DNA of 64,000 bases from Sclerodactyla briareus. Its lineage: Eukaryota > Echinodermata > Holothuroidea > Dendrochirotida > Sclerodactylidae. The DNA lies in the NCBI GenBank assembly GCA_026419785.1, contig JAODTK010005568.1, positions 164,049 through 228,048 on the forward strand. Direction: 5' to 3'. Numbering within the stretch: the first letter of the stretch is position 1; each line of letters begins with the position of its first letter. Below the pieces are notes generated by a model, which worked only from the letters and a program-made list of their open reading frames with translations, made no database searches and had not been told where the DNA came from. Made by a program: the position numbers and the translations under genes. This document shows, in pieces, positions 10,741-22,762 of this stretch.

Positions 10741-13060
10741 TTGGCCCCTAAAATGAACGCCAAATGCATAGCGGGAAAAGAATGATCCTAGAGGTAGAGG
10801 AAAGGGGGGAAACCAGCAGATGGCTGTGGGGAGGGGAAGGAATGCCCCCCACTCCAAAGTCACAATTCGGACTTCGCACAAAAGTGTGGTGGAAAAGGGC
10901 GGTACAGGCCGCGAGCTAGGGGAGACAGGGAACTCCCCGAAAAGGACCCAGGACGGAGACCCAAAAGCAAAAATTGGGGGAGGGGCCTAACGTAACGTTA
11001 CTGATACATCACGGAGTCCAAAGAAATACGAGTTGAAAAGTATGGAGGAGTGAGAAGAAACGGTTTGCCAGACGGGCGCAGGAGGAAGAACTGGTTGATA
11101 TGGACCCGCACCAGTTTTAATCCAAAATCACAATCAATTCAAAGGGAAACAAGGATTTCTGAACAATTTTAACTCCAGTGATTGATATTACTTTATCATC
11201 CGTGCGAAGCATGAGACAGAATATAATTCGTGCCTCGTTTGTATTGCAGAAATCGATTGATAATCGAATGGCATGAAATGTTCAATCCATTATAAAAGAA
11301 CGACACTGAGGAGGCAGGTTATGTTTACTGTGCCACACTGTTTCGAAGTGCGAGCGGAGATCAGTGAATTAATAAGGGATGAACAATGAACACTTCAAAC
11401 ATGACAGAGAGCAAATTATTTCATTATAAAACATGACGGGTGTACACTGCCTAGTATAAAAAATTATTAAGATATAGTATAACATGGCGGACTGTATTAA
11501 TTGGTTTGTGAAATGTACTTCTGATTCAAACAGAGATCTTACCCTCCCTTTCCCAGTTTCAAGATCAAGTGGTGGTCAGGAGTATGTCTCTCCCAACATA
11601 ACTGGATGTAAAGGACGAACGGAGTAAATGTAAACTGGAGGAATGCCGCCTCGACCGTCGTATTTGTGACAGTGTTCTTACGTAACATCAGATTTGTTGT
11701 CGTAATCACATTTGAAGGGATAACAGGTATTCATTTCCAAAAACTCTCCGAAATGAGACCAGCCCCGGGCCATCTCTGCTTTAGGGAGCACTCATATGAG
11801 TCCGAGGCTATCCCGATGTTAGTCCTGTCCGTTGTATGTGTGCTACTCTAATCAATTCGCAATGTAATATAGGCAATGTCGACTTCATTGACATCGCCAC
11901 AACATATTATGAGACTATCATATAGGCAAAACGTGTTCAAGAACATTCTCAAAACGAGGGAAGGAGTGGGGGGGGGGCTTAAGAGGGGGGGGGGGTTGTT
12001 CCCTACACATTGGTAAAACATTTGCGAGAACAAGAACTTATCCGAAATTTGAGTGGGGAATTGTGTGAATGATGTGTGAATGTGCAAAATAATATAACCC
12101 TCATACGGATTCGCCTAAACATATCAGCCATATCGTCCACTCGTATAGGCACTCACGATTGGTAACACATTCTAGTTCGCTCTCGAGATTCACAAAAAAT
12201 GAAGGATTATGTTCTATAACAGCAATGAGAGAATTATAAATTTTGTTTTAACTTATTATTCTTATCAATGATGTTCTCAACAATTTTTCACTTGATTAGA
12301 CTGAGCAACCGCCAGATAGTGCAAAGTGTGGAGTTGGACGTTTTTCGATATTCGGCACCCCAGGGAATATCGTTACTACTCTGTAATGACCTGTTCTGGA
12401 CAAGTCGCAGTGTGATTCTTATGCCCGATCATTGTTTACTTGTCAGCTAGTGAGTGTCTAATGGCTTGTAGATCAAACAGCACAAAGTTACTTGGAAGAA
12501 TGTACAATATATGTGATAATTAGTGACCCAAAATTAGACGATTTTTTCCAATCTGCGAAAAAATTGTAAAGAATATGGTTTCAACGGATTTGAGTAGCCA
12601 ATTGTGTCTAGTTCTTCAGAAGAAAAGACCGCCCCTGCAAGGAGGGGAAAGTCGATTTTTTTCGAAATGGCGTCAAAATGGCGGCCAACATGGTGAGGAA
12701 TTAAGAAAAAGGAGCAGATTAGTCGAAAACAGTGATGCGGGTTTTAAACAAAATGTGATTCATGTACTTTCCGTAATTGCTAACACACAAACAAAATAGT
12801 TCCAATCTGTAGCATGTCCCAGAACCAAGATGGCCCCCAATATAGCCGGTAGAACCTAAAATCGGAGAATGGCGGTCAAAATAGCAAGATTAGGAGAAGG
12901 GTCATGCATAGTGAAACATAGTGACACACGGTTCAGGCATATGTGATATTTATCCATATGCATTCACTCTGGATCTAAATTGCAACACGACTTTTCCTTG
13001 CTGTTAATAAGTTCGAAAAAACTAAGAAGGCCAACCAAACTCAATAAATCACACAAAGTG

Positions 13061-13250
13061 ATCAACGGATCAGTCGGTAGAGATCCGGACGAAGATCATA
13101 CGATCATAGATTGCGAGTGTCGAAACCCCAAATGAAAGCCAGAGGGCATTGTCTCCTGAATGTCACGCTACCCACGTGTAAGAAAGGTCTCATCAGGTGT
13201 CCAATGACTCCGAGGGTTAAGTCGCTAGTGGTTGTCAGGAGGCGCTTTCT
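13061..13250 (+). mobile_element. tRNA-derived SINE head (copy B)
   Basis: Identical to the copy at 6,857-7,045, with A box at 13,067-13,082 and B box at 13,115-13,129. It lies within the perfectly identical core. Confidence 0.55.
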
Positions 13251-13253
13251 TGA

Positions 13254-15110
13254 TACAAGACTATAAACTAGAATCTCAATCGCAATAAGAGCAGGAAGCC
13301 GGCAAGACCCGGATGTCGAGGCACAAAAGACCAGAGTAATCGACCCAAGCTCTCACCAGAGGGTTGGAAGAGGAGGCGCACCAACCTGGCAGTAGATGGG
13401 ATTCGATACAAGAAGGCATATGATTCAGTGCTACATTCCTGGATAATCCACACCCAAGAGAAACACTCAGGTCAACCCCAAGATAACGAGACGCGTAGAG
13501 AAGTCGATGGAGAACTTGTCCAACGTCCTAACCAGTGGGGGAACACCTCCCGCGTTCAAGATTTGAGTGTGAAATATTCTAGGGGGATGCACTCTCTCCG
13601 CTCCTGTACGTGTGGCTCTCAACCCGCTGACACCTGCTACGCAGGCAAGACAGGGATACCCATCTCAGACTGGCTAAATGCAACAACCTCCTATCCATGG
13701 ATGATCTGAAATTGTACGCCAAGAATGAGAATGACCTAACCAGCACTGATGAGACAGTGAGGAGATCGCGGGACAAACATCTACACGAAGGTCGGACTTG
13801 ACACATGTTGCCAGGAGATCATCCACCAAGGAATAAAACAAGCTTGATCGAGCGGCCTTGACCTCTCAATCGGAAAGATCGGAGACGCCGACACTAACGA
13901 GGGTACAAATACATGGGTTATACGCAGAACGTGGAAAACAAACAGAGGGAGGTCAAAGACAAGGTATCGGCAGCGTTATAGGAGTGAAGCTAAGCTATTG
14001 TCAGACTAATCAAGTCCAAGCTCAATGAGCGAACAGATACAGCCATGAACAAAGACGCCCGGCCTGTAATCACCTATAAGGGCGGCGCATAATAGACTAG
14101 GGACGCGCAAGAGCTATCTGCGCTGGACCGCAAGACGAGGGAAAACGATGAAATGTACGGTGGACGTACACCCACGAGCTGACGTGAACCGGCTCTACAT
14201 CCCACGACAGGAACGGTGGGAGGGCCTGAAGGGGGTCGCGGCCACCATGACACTCCACTTGTGATGTATCCAGGAATCATCGCAGCAAAAGGGACAGAGC
14301 ACCAACTGATAGAGGCTGGTGGCGGGAGGAACATGAGGTTTACTCACGGGATATAACAACGATAAAGGAGATTGGCAGAATATAGGGTGTAGGCCTACAG
14401 ACAAATGCAACAAAACCGCTACACGGGCAATACAAACGACAGGTCCCGATATAACGTCGAACGAACGCCACGATGGAGTGCAACAAGCTTATGGTCAGGA
14501 TAGGACGGAGCAATGATAACAGCTGCCAAGATCAGACAACCAAGCGTCACCAGGCGAAAAAGTCAACCCGACACACGAGTGACCCGAATGTTGCATGTGC
14601 CACCAGAAGCCGAAACGGTGGTCAATTATAAACAACGCTCTGCTCGAAGATCGCTGGAAGTCGTATAAGACAGGCATTAACAACGTAGCGGCCGCACTAC
14701 AATCACGGGACTGTCAGCACTAAGGGATGCAGACGGGAAAGTGACCATTACGTGGCTCAAAAATCCGAACAGCGGAGGAAAACGAGAAGGCAAAGATTCC
14801 TTTGAAACTTCGAGGTGCGAGTTAATCAGCGACGGAGACCAGTCCTGGTGGTAGGGACGAAGTCACGAACGAAACCACATTATCGATCGAGTGCCAATAC
14901 GACGACACCCCCACATAGTCGAGAGGAAAGAAAGAAAAAAGTGAAATTCGAGTGAACCCTGCGGACTAGGAGATCCAGAGGCTGTGGACACCAAGGCCAG
15001 AGTTGTACCGGAGGTGATCGGGGCACTGGGGGTAGATCCAGCAACTTAGGACCACCAAGCAGAACGAGATTCCTTGACAACACGGAGTACGCCCCCTACA
15101 AGAAAGCATA
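13254..15110 (+). mobile_element. Non-LTR retrotransposon reverse transcriptase fragment, decayed (copy B)
   Basis: The second copy of the 7,050-8,930 element is identical through position 14,263. Motif A-like YKKAYDSV is at 13,407-13,430, motif B at 13,580-13,612, MDDLKLYAKNE at 13,697-13,729 and HPRADVNRLYIPR at 14,169-14,207. After 14,263 the C-terminal part is collinear but rich in indels relative to copy A. It shares the same TAG in motif B, so the stop predates the duplication or the two are one sequence represented twice. Confidence 0.9.
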
Positions 15111-15628
15111 CTTGGAAGTGCCCGTTCACCAGACGGGTTCTCGACCTCGAGAGTCCGAGGTTGTACCCCGAAGGTCGAGGGACAGGACATTACAATTACC
15201 AACCGAGGAGGACGGTTGGAAAGAACAAAAGAACAAACGATAATACAACTAGCAATCACTGCGACAGCAGTCTCGAAGCGCTTCATAAGGTTCTCATGGG
15301 ACAGAAATGGATTGTGCGGTTGCGGATGTGGAGAGGTGGTTGAAGGGAAGGCGTTCGGAACGAGTGGTGACCGAGTAAGGAGAATGTCTGTGTCTGGGCC
15401 TCGTCGTCTGTATATATAATTGTGGCAAAATAGTAGAATGGGGTCCCGTCTTTTATATAGCCACTTTCATGGTGTGTCGCTCCCGAAGAGTTGGTTGCAC
15501 AACGTGACCTCAATGGCCTTTTTACATCAGTTGTTTGATGCTGACAAAGCCGATGCATCTGCGTCAGAAAAAGGATTGATAACAGACTTTGGAAAAATCA
15601 ATCTCGTAGCTGAGCCTTCTTTTGCGGT

Positions 15629-15765
15629 CTCTATCTATCTATCTATCTATATATCTATCACTGTCTATTGTCTGTTGACTGACTGTTGTCTGTATGTCTG
15701 TTGTTTGTCGGTCGGCCCTGTCTGCCTGTCTATTCTATATATCTATCTATCTATCGATATACTGT
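15629..15765. repeat. TCTA/TCTG microsatellite (copy B)
   Basis: Same composite microsatellite as 9,431-9,565 with altered repeat counts and interruptions. Confidence 0.95.
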
Positions 15766-16925
15766 TTGAGAGATTCACCACTTTTCGGACAGATTTACAT
15801 CAAGTTTTTTGTAAATTCCAGGAATTGACGGCCATATTGGCGGCCTTCTTGATTTTGGCACATACTCGCAGCATGGGAATGTCGCCTACGTGCTCGCAAT
15901 GATCGAAATTATCTGTACAACAATTTGTTTGAAAAGACAGACCTGTTTTCGACGTAGATCAGTGAATTTTCTCCGATTTTACTATATAGTGGCCATTTTG
16001 ACGCCATTTTGGGGAAAAAATAAGATTCCCCCTGCCTGTACCGGCGCGCATCTTTTTTTTTCCTGTACATTTAGACAACCATACCAACACAAATCAGTTT
16101 GAAAATAGTTCTTCACAATTTTTTTCACAGAGGGCTCATATAATGGGTTACTAATTGTGTTAAGCAAGATCAGAGCACAAGAGTGGCAGTTTGAAAACAA
16201 ATGGCTATTGCTGCCATTTAAGAACTTGAACATGACCTTTCATAGCGCCCAAAGTGTTTAGCATGTTAGCAGTCAATAAATATTCCAACACAGGGCCCAA
16301 AGTGACATGGGATGGGGGGCCTAAATCCCTGGGCACCCTGAAGGTACAGCTACGAGACAAACCGCACTATGCCAACATAATGGTAGGAGACACAAAAAAA
16401 TTTTTTTGTTTTTTTTTTTTTTTTTATTTGCAGTATTCCTATATGGGGCCTAGGGTACAAATTCCCAAAACCCCTCCAATGACCTTTAACCCAAGAACGT
16501 TACATTGTAAGTTTGAAGAAAATCAATGAAGATTGTGGGAGGAGAGGATTCAGGTACCATTTGTGTGAACTTTCATGAAATGGGCCCACGGGGCCCGAGT
16601 ATGACCTTTAGACCAAAAATTCCTGAAACACCCAAATGTACAGTTGATAAACTATCATTATGACTGAATGTCAGCACTGTGCCACTGAAATTGAAGAGGT
16701 GAAGCATTTTGCGTAATTCCATATGACGGGCCCCAGGGCCCACTCTTGGCCTTGTGACCTAAATGCCTGGGCGCCCTGGAGGTACAGGTATTAGACCACC
16801 ATCATGACATCAGCATTAGGAACATCAGCACGGTGCGACAAAATTTGTTTTCTAGGAGGAACACCATTTTCGGATTTCAGATAATGGGCCCAAGGGCCAA
16901 ATGGGCCTCGAGTCCAAAACAAGCC
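15766..16925. repeat. GGGCCC-rich degenerate tandem repeats (copy B)
   Basis: Collinear with 9,566-10,740. It includes an extra T-rich run near 16,395-16,425 that is absent from copy A. Confidence 0.8.
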
Positions 16926-17770
16926 ACCGCTGCAGGTTATGATATCTACCTACTCCGTTACTGCGCTATTGAATTGTAAAAATAGTATATTTTGTCAGGT
17001 TGGGATTGTGATTAGTGGTTGGTACGCCAACCACAGGAATGTCTTCTGAAACAGTACACATCGACCCAATTATGGCCAACTCGACTATAATCCTTATGAA
17101 TAAATATTGCTACAAGTACGGTTCCGCCCCTGAGCCGGTAACACCCCTACTCCCAAGAATTAGGGGTGAAAGGTACTACATGCGGGTTGTAAAGCTATTT
17201 TTTTACCCTGAATTACATTTGTTCGTTACATTGTTTACCGATTCAAATTGTTCCCGAAATTTTGAACACAGTTCCATTCAATTTATTTCTTTTAGTACTC
17301 ACTTAGGAAACATGGTGATCCGATACATACTGAACTCTGTACTTCAGACAAGCTTAGAATTTGATCTCCTGAGGCTCGTATGTTCCTAGAACCTAACTCT
17401 GTAACTAGACCCGGATCTCTCGCAAATAATTGTGTACAATAGGAAACGGAATGTATTGCTATATGATTAAACAGTTTCGATACTGCTAGGTAAATGCCTT
17501 AGCGTACATACGATTTTAGCTCTTGAGGCTGCCTGTACGCGTCTCTTTTAGATAGTTTCAGAGGACTGCAGACTAGCGCTCAGTTCTCTGAAGGTACGAG
17601 TCTGACGTAGACGCTGCCACATGGAGATCTTCCCTCGCTTTGGTGAATGTCTTCCCCGAATCTGACAGTGATCGGATCTTCGCTACACAGTCGTGGGTCA
17701 AAGGAAGCGGTCGTCGTGCCCTAGCGGACGAGGAAGAGTCATGCAATTCAATATCGTGTCAGGGCCCTCC
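16926..17770. other. No gene recognised
   Basis: A 124-codon frame on the plus strand (17,015-17,389) is the longest here. Its translation has no domain I recognise and no codon pattern that sets it apart. I see no repeat or RNA gene. An exon of an unknown gene is possible but unsupported. Confidence 0.35.
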
Positions 17771-17784
17771 AACGATTGCCTGCC

Positions 17785-17905
17785 TCCTTTTTGATTCCTT
17801 GGCGAAGCCAAAAGGCATCTAGCAGTCCCGCGTGGCGTGTGTGTGAGTGTATGTGTGTAATTGTGTGTGGGTGTGTATGTATGTGTGGTGTGTATTTTTT
17901 GTGGT
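17785..17905 (-). mobile_element. Hairpin plus GT microsatellite end of a composite repeat element
   Basis: On the minus strand a short hairpin (TGGC, TTC loop, GCCA in the plus-strand block 17,791-17,815) sits in the context TTTTGGCTTCGCCAAGGAAT. It is separated by a degenerate GT/TG microsatellite (17,832-17,898) from TGCTGACA (17,907-17,914), which is half of a second hairpin. The same order recurs at 52,560, 59,030 and 62,470. AGGTCA-type tandem repeats begin immediately to the right. Confidence 0.65.
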
Positions 17906-17949
17906 GTGCTGACACTTCGTTTTCCCGCGATATCTAACAACGCCATCCA

Positions 17950-19690
17950 ATGTAAAAAATTATGTTCATATCAGGTAGGTAGGTGTCACCCATGGAAGGG
18001 ATGACCCCTATTGTTTTTGGTACAATCGCTGGTCATTCAAGGTCTGAGGAGGTCAAACTTTGAAAAAGTGTTTCCCGCACGATTTCTAATGATCGCAAGC
18101 AGCAGGTATGAAATTCATATTTGGTAGGTGGGTAACCCATGGCGGGGATGACCCCTATGGTTTTTGTGTGAGGTTCAAGGTCATTTAGGGTCATCATATG
18201 GCATCTTATATACGTTGGCAACGAAACATTTAGAGTGATGTCGTAAATGGAAGTTTTGTTCTCTGGGCGATTCATCTGGTGGCCCAGTTTTGAACCTCAT
18301 TTGACACCTCTTTTGCCCATCTGACCTATTGACGGTGTGACCGTGAGGGCTAATTTTTTTTGTGAGAATGGATTTTCTTGTTGAGACAAACAAAAAATTC
18401 TCAAGTCTACTCGACCCATGCTACACTATTCCTATCCAAGTTATGAACCTTTTCGAAAGGTCGAACGCGAAAACGCTGAAATGTATGTTATTTGACATTT
18501 GACTGAGACCTCTTGGCAATGAAACGTTTCGGGAATGGATCTGTAAGGAAATTGTTTTGTCTATGCGAACTACATTTGGGTTGACGCACTTTGATTCCAT
18601 TGGACCTTTACCTTATTTGACCGTTTTGACCTGTAACCTTGAGAGTCGTTTTGAATCCTTGGATAAGCCTATTACTTTCCACGCGGTATCTTTCGATCGC
18701 ACTATCCTGGTAGGTGGGATGGCCTAATTGTGGATTCATCCCTTTGTAATTTGGTATAATTTGTTGGAAGTTCAAGGTCATGGGAGGCTCAAAGTTCCAA
18801 AGTGTTTTTTCACACGATAGCTTCAGAAGGAACACGTATATACGTTCAATCTGGTAGTAGGTGCTGTATTAAGAGGAGGGACCTTATTGATTTTCACGTT
18901 AGTTCAAGGTCGTTCAGGGTCACAAAATAGGGAATACTACATTTGAGGATAAGTGCAACTGCAATATTTTAGGAATGCGAACTGATACAAGATCGTTATT
19001 AGGGTAGGTGGGATGCCCCCCATGGTGGAGTCAACCCCTATTGTTTTTGGATCATTTGATGGATGTTTCACGGTCATGGGAGGTCAGTCAGAAATTTTTG
19101 TCCAAACAAATATCTGAGAAGGGAACAACGTAATGCGTTCAAATCTGGTATGTAGATTGCCGGTATAAAGAATGGACCCTATTGTTTTAGCGTGAGGTTC
19201 AAGGTCTTGAAAGTCATTTTGAGGTCATTATAAACAATCCTTATATCTTGTGCACGAACCTTTTCTAGCGGGATGTTGGATGGAAAGTTTGGTTCGTTCT
19301 TGGCAAACTACAATTTGTTGAACCACATTTGACCTCAATTGACCTCATGGTGACCTTTTTACCTGGCGACCTAAAGTGTTAATTGTTTGTGATGACCAGC
19401 TTTTACTTGTAGTTGCAGGTATGGAAAGAATGAACCCAATCGTCTTTCGGTGAGGTCAAGGGTTCATTTAGTTCATTTTGAGGTCATTATAGAACAATCC
19501 TTAGATCTTGGCACTGATAAACTTGTTAGACGGGATGTTGTAAGTGGAAAAGTTTGGTTCGCCTTGGCAAACTACATTTGGTGACTACTTTGACCTCAAT
19601 TGACCTCATGTGACCTTTGCCCTGACCGGCTTGACCTCAGTGGTAATTTTTGTGATGACCAAATTTGCCATGTCGAGACAAACCAAAGTC
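17950..19690. repeat. AGGTCA-rich satellite array with units of about 150-300 bp
   Basis: Degenerate units recur with the blocks CCTATTGTTTTTGG, GTTCAAGGTCAT, CTTGGCAACGAAAC, GACGGGATGT and TTTGACCTCA. Block spacing is about 148-150 bases for the ATTGTTTTTGG block and 260-300 for the GGCAACGAAAC block, so units of two sizes alternate. Exact TCAAGGTCA occurs at 18,175-18,183 and 18,772-18,780. Many TGACCT and AGGTCA half-sites lie on both strands. Solitary pieces of the family lie at 22,530-22,760 and 63,520-63,780. Confidence 0.85.
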
Positions 19691-19699
19691 AATTGCCTA

Positions 19700-19880
19700 C
19701 CTAGACGATACTCCCCCCTATCACAAGCTAATCTTACGGTATTAAAACCTGTCCTAAAAGGTTAAATGAGACTACCCTAAAGCACTGCTACCATGGTACG
19801 ATACTCCTATCACAAGCGATCTTACGGTATAACGTGGTCCTGGTAGAGATGGTTAATTGATACCCTAAAGCTCTGAAATT
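19700..19880. repeat. Two-copy direct repeat of about 95 bp
   Basis: ACGATACTCC...CTATCACAAGC...ATCTTACGGTAT...CCCTAAAGC occurs at 19,704-19,787 and again at 19,798-19,875, with small differences. Confidence 0.75.
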
Positions 19881-22520
19881 AAAATCGGCATTTGACATTG
19901 GCATCTTGTCACAGGCCTACATTATATTCTTCCATGAGATAACACACACCACGAGCCTATCTACCTTGACACACTGTCCCACACTTGGGCAGGTCCTCGG
20001 TGCAAAGAAATCGCTGGAAAATCTTTCTCACCAAAATAGCTAAAAGTCTAGTGATATCTTTACTGACTTGGATTTTACGCCCCCAATCCGTGAACATTGG
20101 CACACCGAGAATGGTCCATGGGGGGGGGGGGGCAAAACCTGGGGGAGGACGCCCTCATAAGTATAGTATCTTCCGTACCCCACCTATTAGCACTTGGCTC
20201 ATGTGGGGCGAGGGGTGCTGACCCCCAACCCCCAGATGACCTCTACGGTGACCCCAAAGTAATGAGAATCATGGGGGGGGGGGGGAGGAGGGGGGGGGTC
20301 CAGAACTCATTTATCCCCTTGCTTTACAATTGTAGCCAGACCACCAGAAAAGGTGACAAGAGACATTTTATCGACCCATCAACGGTAACCTATACACTAA
20401 CATATTTTGGTAGGACCCCCCCCCCCCCCTTGTTCATCCTCATATCATTTTAGTGATCCTGTCTAATCTAGCCATGTCATCAGAATTCATTGCCTTGGGC
20501 CCACTCTCCTGTAATGATGTTACGTGTATGCAACCTTTTCTCAACCCTCAGCAGAAGATTATCTGCCTTCAAATTCCCCCATCTATAGTTACCATTCTAA
20601 CTTCTTTCTTTTGTCAGGGATATTTTATGTGACTGATACATGTGGTGTTTGCACACTTGACCCTACGCATAGCCACACAATGCCCTGACTGTGGATAGTT
20701 AATTCCCCAGGCCAAGGTTACAGACGCTTTTGTTCACTGAGCTACCTGTCCTCTAGCTGGCTGTGTACCATCATCTGCTGGCACCTAGTATATTGCACTC
20801 TCATGCCAGTGCATTTTATATTGGGTACCACTGTACCAAATCCTCATATTACTTTCAATTTGTTCATTGGCACTGCATGCGAAAACTTCAAACAACTACG
20901 TATTCGAGAATTTTGTTTCAAAACAGGACCACACAGGCGTCTTGTGATTCAGGTAATCATATTATCTACTTTAGAGAGAATGATTTAATATTCGGGTAAG
21001 GTGCTAAGCCTAACATGACATCCGAATTATGAACATGGTGTATGGTGACATATATGCAACATGTTTGTTTGTTATAAATTTGCTGTTGGAAAATTGTTCA
21101 TTTCACTTCCAGAACATGTTATGCTGTGTACTGGTTTCATTTGCTTTGGTGTCGCATAACAAATGCAGAGCAATCTGCCACAACCAATCCCTGTGGGGAA
21201 GGGGAAGGGGGAGAGTTGATGATATTCTACTGCGATTAATTGCACAATACCGCCGCACCCCTTCTATCACTGCATCGTTCTCAATAGAGCGACATGCTTG
21301 CAGTTACTCCATGTTGTAATTTTTTATTTTTAAATGTGTTTTAGTTTGTTGGCATTGGTGTGACAGTGACATGTGTAGAAGAATAGCTCACAGCCAATCT
21401 GTGCAGATGTCCGTGAATTATGAACTTGTCAATTGAATGATACACCCCCTAATACGCCGAACAGGGTGAGCTTGTCAAAGGTTGGGTCATGGCATATCTG
21501 GTATATTGACGCCCCCCTCAGTTGACAGTTTCTTAAATATGACGTTACACTTTCCTTTGAAAATGATCAACAACGAATGTCAGATTCTTCCTACTACTTC
21601 TATATATCCGAGTAAAAGACACAACCCTCATTGTGACTGACCATTTAGAGAGACTGATTCACATGTAGTCACTTTGGATTTGACAATGACCCAAATTTGA
21701 CAGACCCTGCTCATAGTATTGCGTCATCTTATAATTGACAAATTTGTGCAATATCAACTGTTTTTCTAAATGTTCTGGTTTTGAATAATTGGTTTCTTTC
21801 ATTTCGTTGGGGAGGGGCATGGGCGGGGGATAAGTTAGTGATATTTTACTAGACTATTTTCCTATGGGGAAAAAGGGAAGGGGTAGCGGGGAGTGGAGTT
21901 CCTCCACTGCCCTTTGGTCGGTGCTGCACCCGGACAAAATTTAAAAATCATCGATTACCACCCTGCAAAAATTGCCACCCGAACAAAAATCTGGAACACC
22001 CGACAAGAATGGCAGAAATCAACATAAAAAGATAGAAATATGGACTTCTGGGAGTACTTTGCGGATAAATCTACCACAAAATGCTACATAGCCCCATTTT
22101 GCATGAACTTGTCCTAAAACATGCAAAAATTTTCTAAATGGGAGGGATCTTGGTTGCTCCATCTTACTCTTTCCCAATATGGTCGATCGCTAATCGTGAC
22201 TAAACCCAAATCACAATTTACAGGTGTTTCGTCGGTTGCACGATTGTCAGCTGTACGATTGGAACCCTGTCTTGCAATTATGATATTACCAGAATGCAAC
22301 AATGAAAGTGAATCCTGGCAACACCAAGAAATATGGTCAAAGTAGGTCCAAACACCCAAAATACTACATTGCCAATGTCTGTGTCAATTGATCATTTCCA
22401 ATGCTTCAGGCTAATGTCTTGACATGTCAGAAGGGTAAATAACCTAAAATAACGTTAGAGCAGCATCAGAATGTGGTTGTAAGGTACTGTTTGGATCACT
22501 CAACCAAACCAATCTAGTTG
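19881..22520. other. Intergenic stretch with G/C homopolymers, no gene recognised
   Basis: G runs lie at 20,119-20,131 and 20,274-20,299 and a C run at 20,417-20,429. A plus-strand frame of 61 codons (20,803-20,988) passes a donor-like CAG-GTAATC at 20,957-20,965, but no neighbouring exon or domain could be defined. A second ORF at 21,029-21,319 is preceded by an acceptor-like CTTCCAG. These are too weak to call exons. Confidence 0.4.
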
Positions 22521-22529
22521 ACACAAAAC

Positions 22530-22762
22530 CTAGGTTACCCCTATTGTCTTTATCTGAGGTCAAGGTCTTTTTGAGCTCATTATACAACAATCTTTATATC
22601 TTGGCAACGAAACATTTTTCAGACGGGATGTCGGTAGTGGAACACTTTGGTTCCTCCTTGCAAACTACATTTGGTGAGCAACTTTGACCTCATGGACCTT
22701 CCACCTGGAAGACCTCAATATCCTCAATTGGTAATTTTTTTGTGATGACGTGATATCATATA
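22530..22762. repeat. Solitary AGGTCA-satellite piece
   Basis: It carries the blocks CCCTATTGTCTTTAT, GAGGTCAAGGTC, CTTGGCAACGAAAC, GACGGGATGTCGG, AACTTTGACCTCA and TTTTTTGTGATGACG in the same order as in the 17,950-19,690 array. Confidence 0.8.

Larger units (their letters stand above)
10741..16925. repeat. 6.2-kb direct duplication, copy B
   Basis: Second copy of 4,540-10,740. The identical core is 11,293-14,263. The left flank (10,741-11,292) and right flank (14,264-16,925) differ from copy A by dense small indels. It ends near 16,925, where the sequence changes from the GGGCCC repeat to an unrelated AT-rich stretch. Confidence 0.95.

Noticed and set aside
17950-19690. CRISPR-like regular repeats
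   Set aside because: Units are 150-300 bp, degenerate and adjacent. There are no short identical repeats with unique spacers, and the context is eukaryotic.
20803-20965. Exon-like frame ending at CAG-GTAATC, with a weak galectin-like flavour
   Set aside because: The conserved galectin sugar-binding residues are absent and no partner exon was found.
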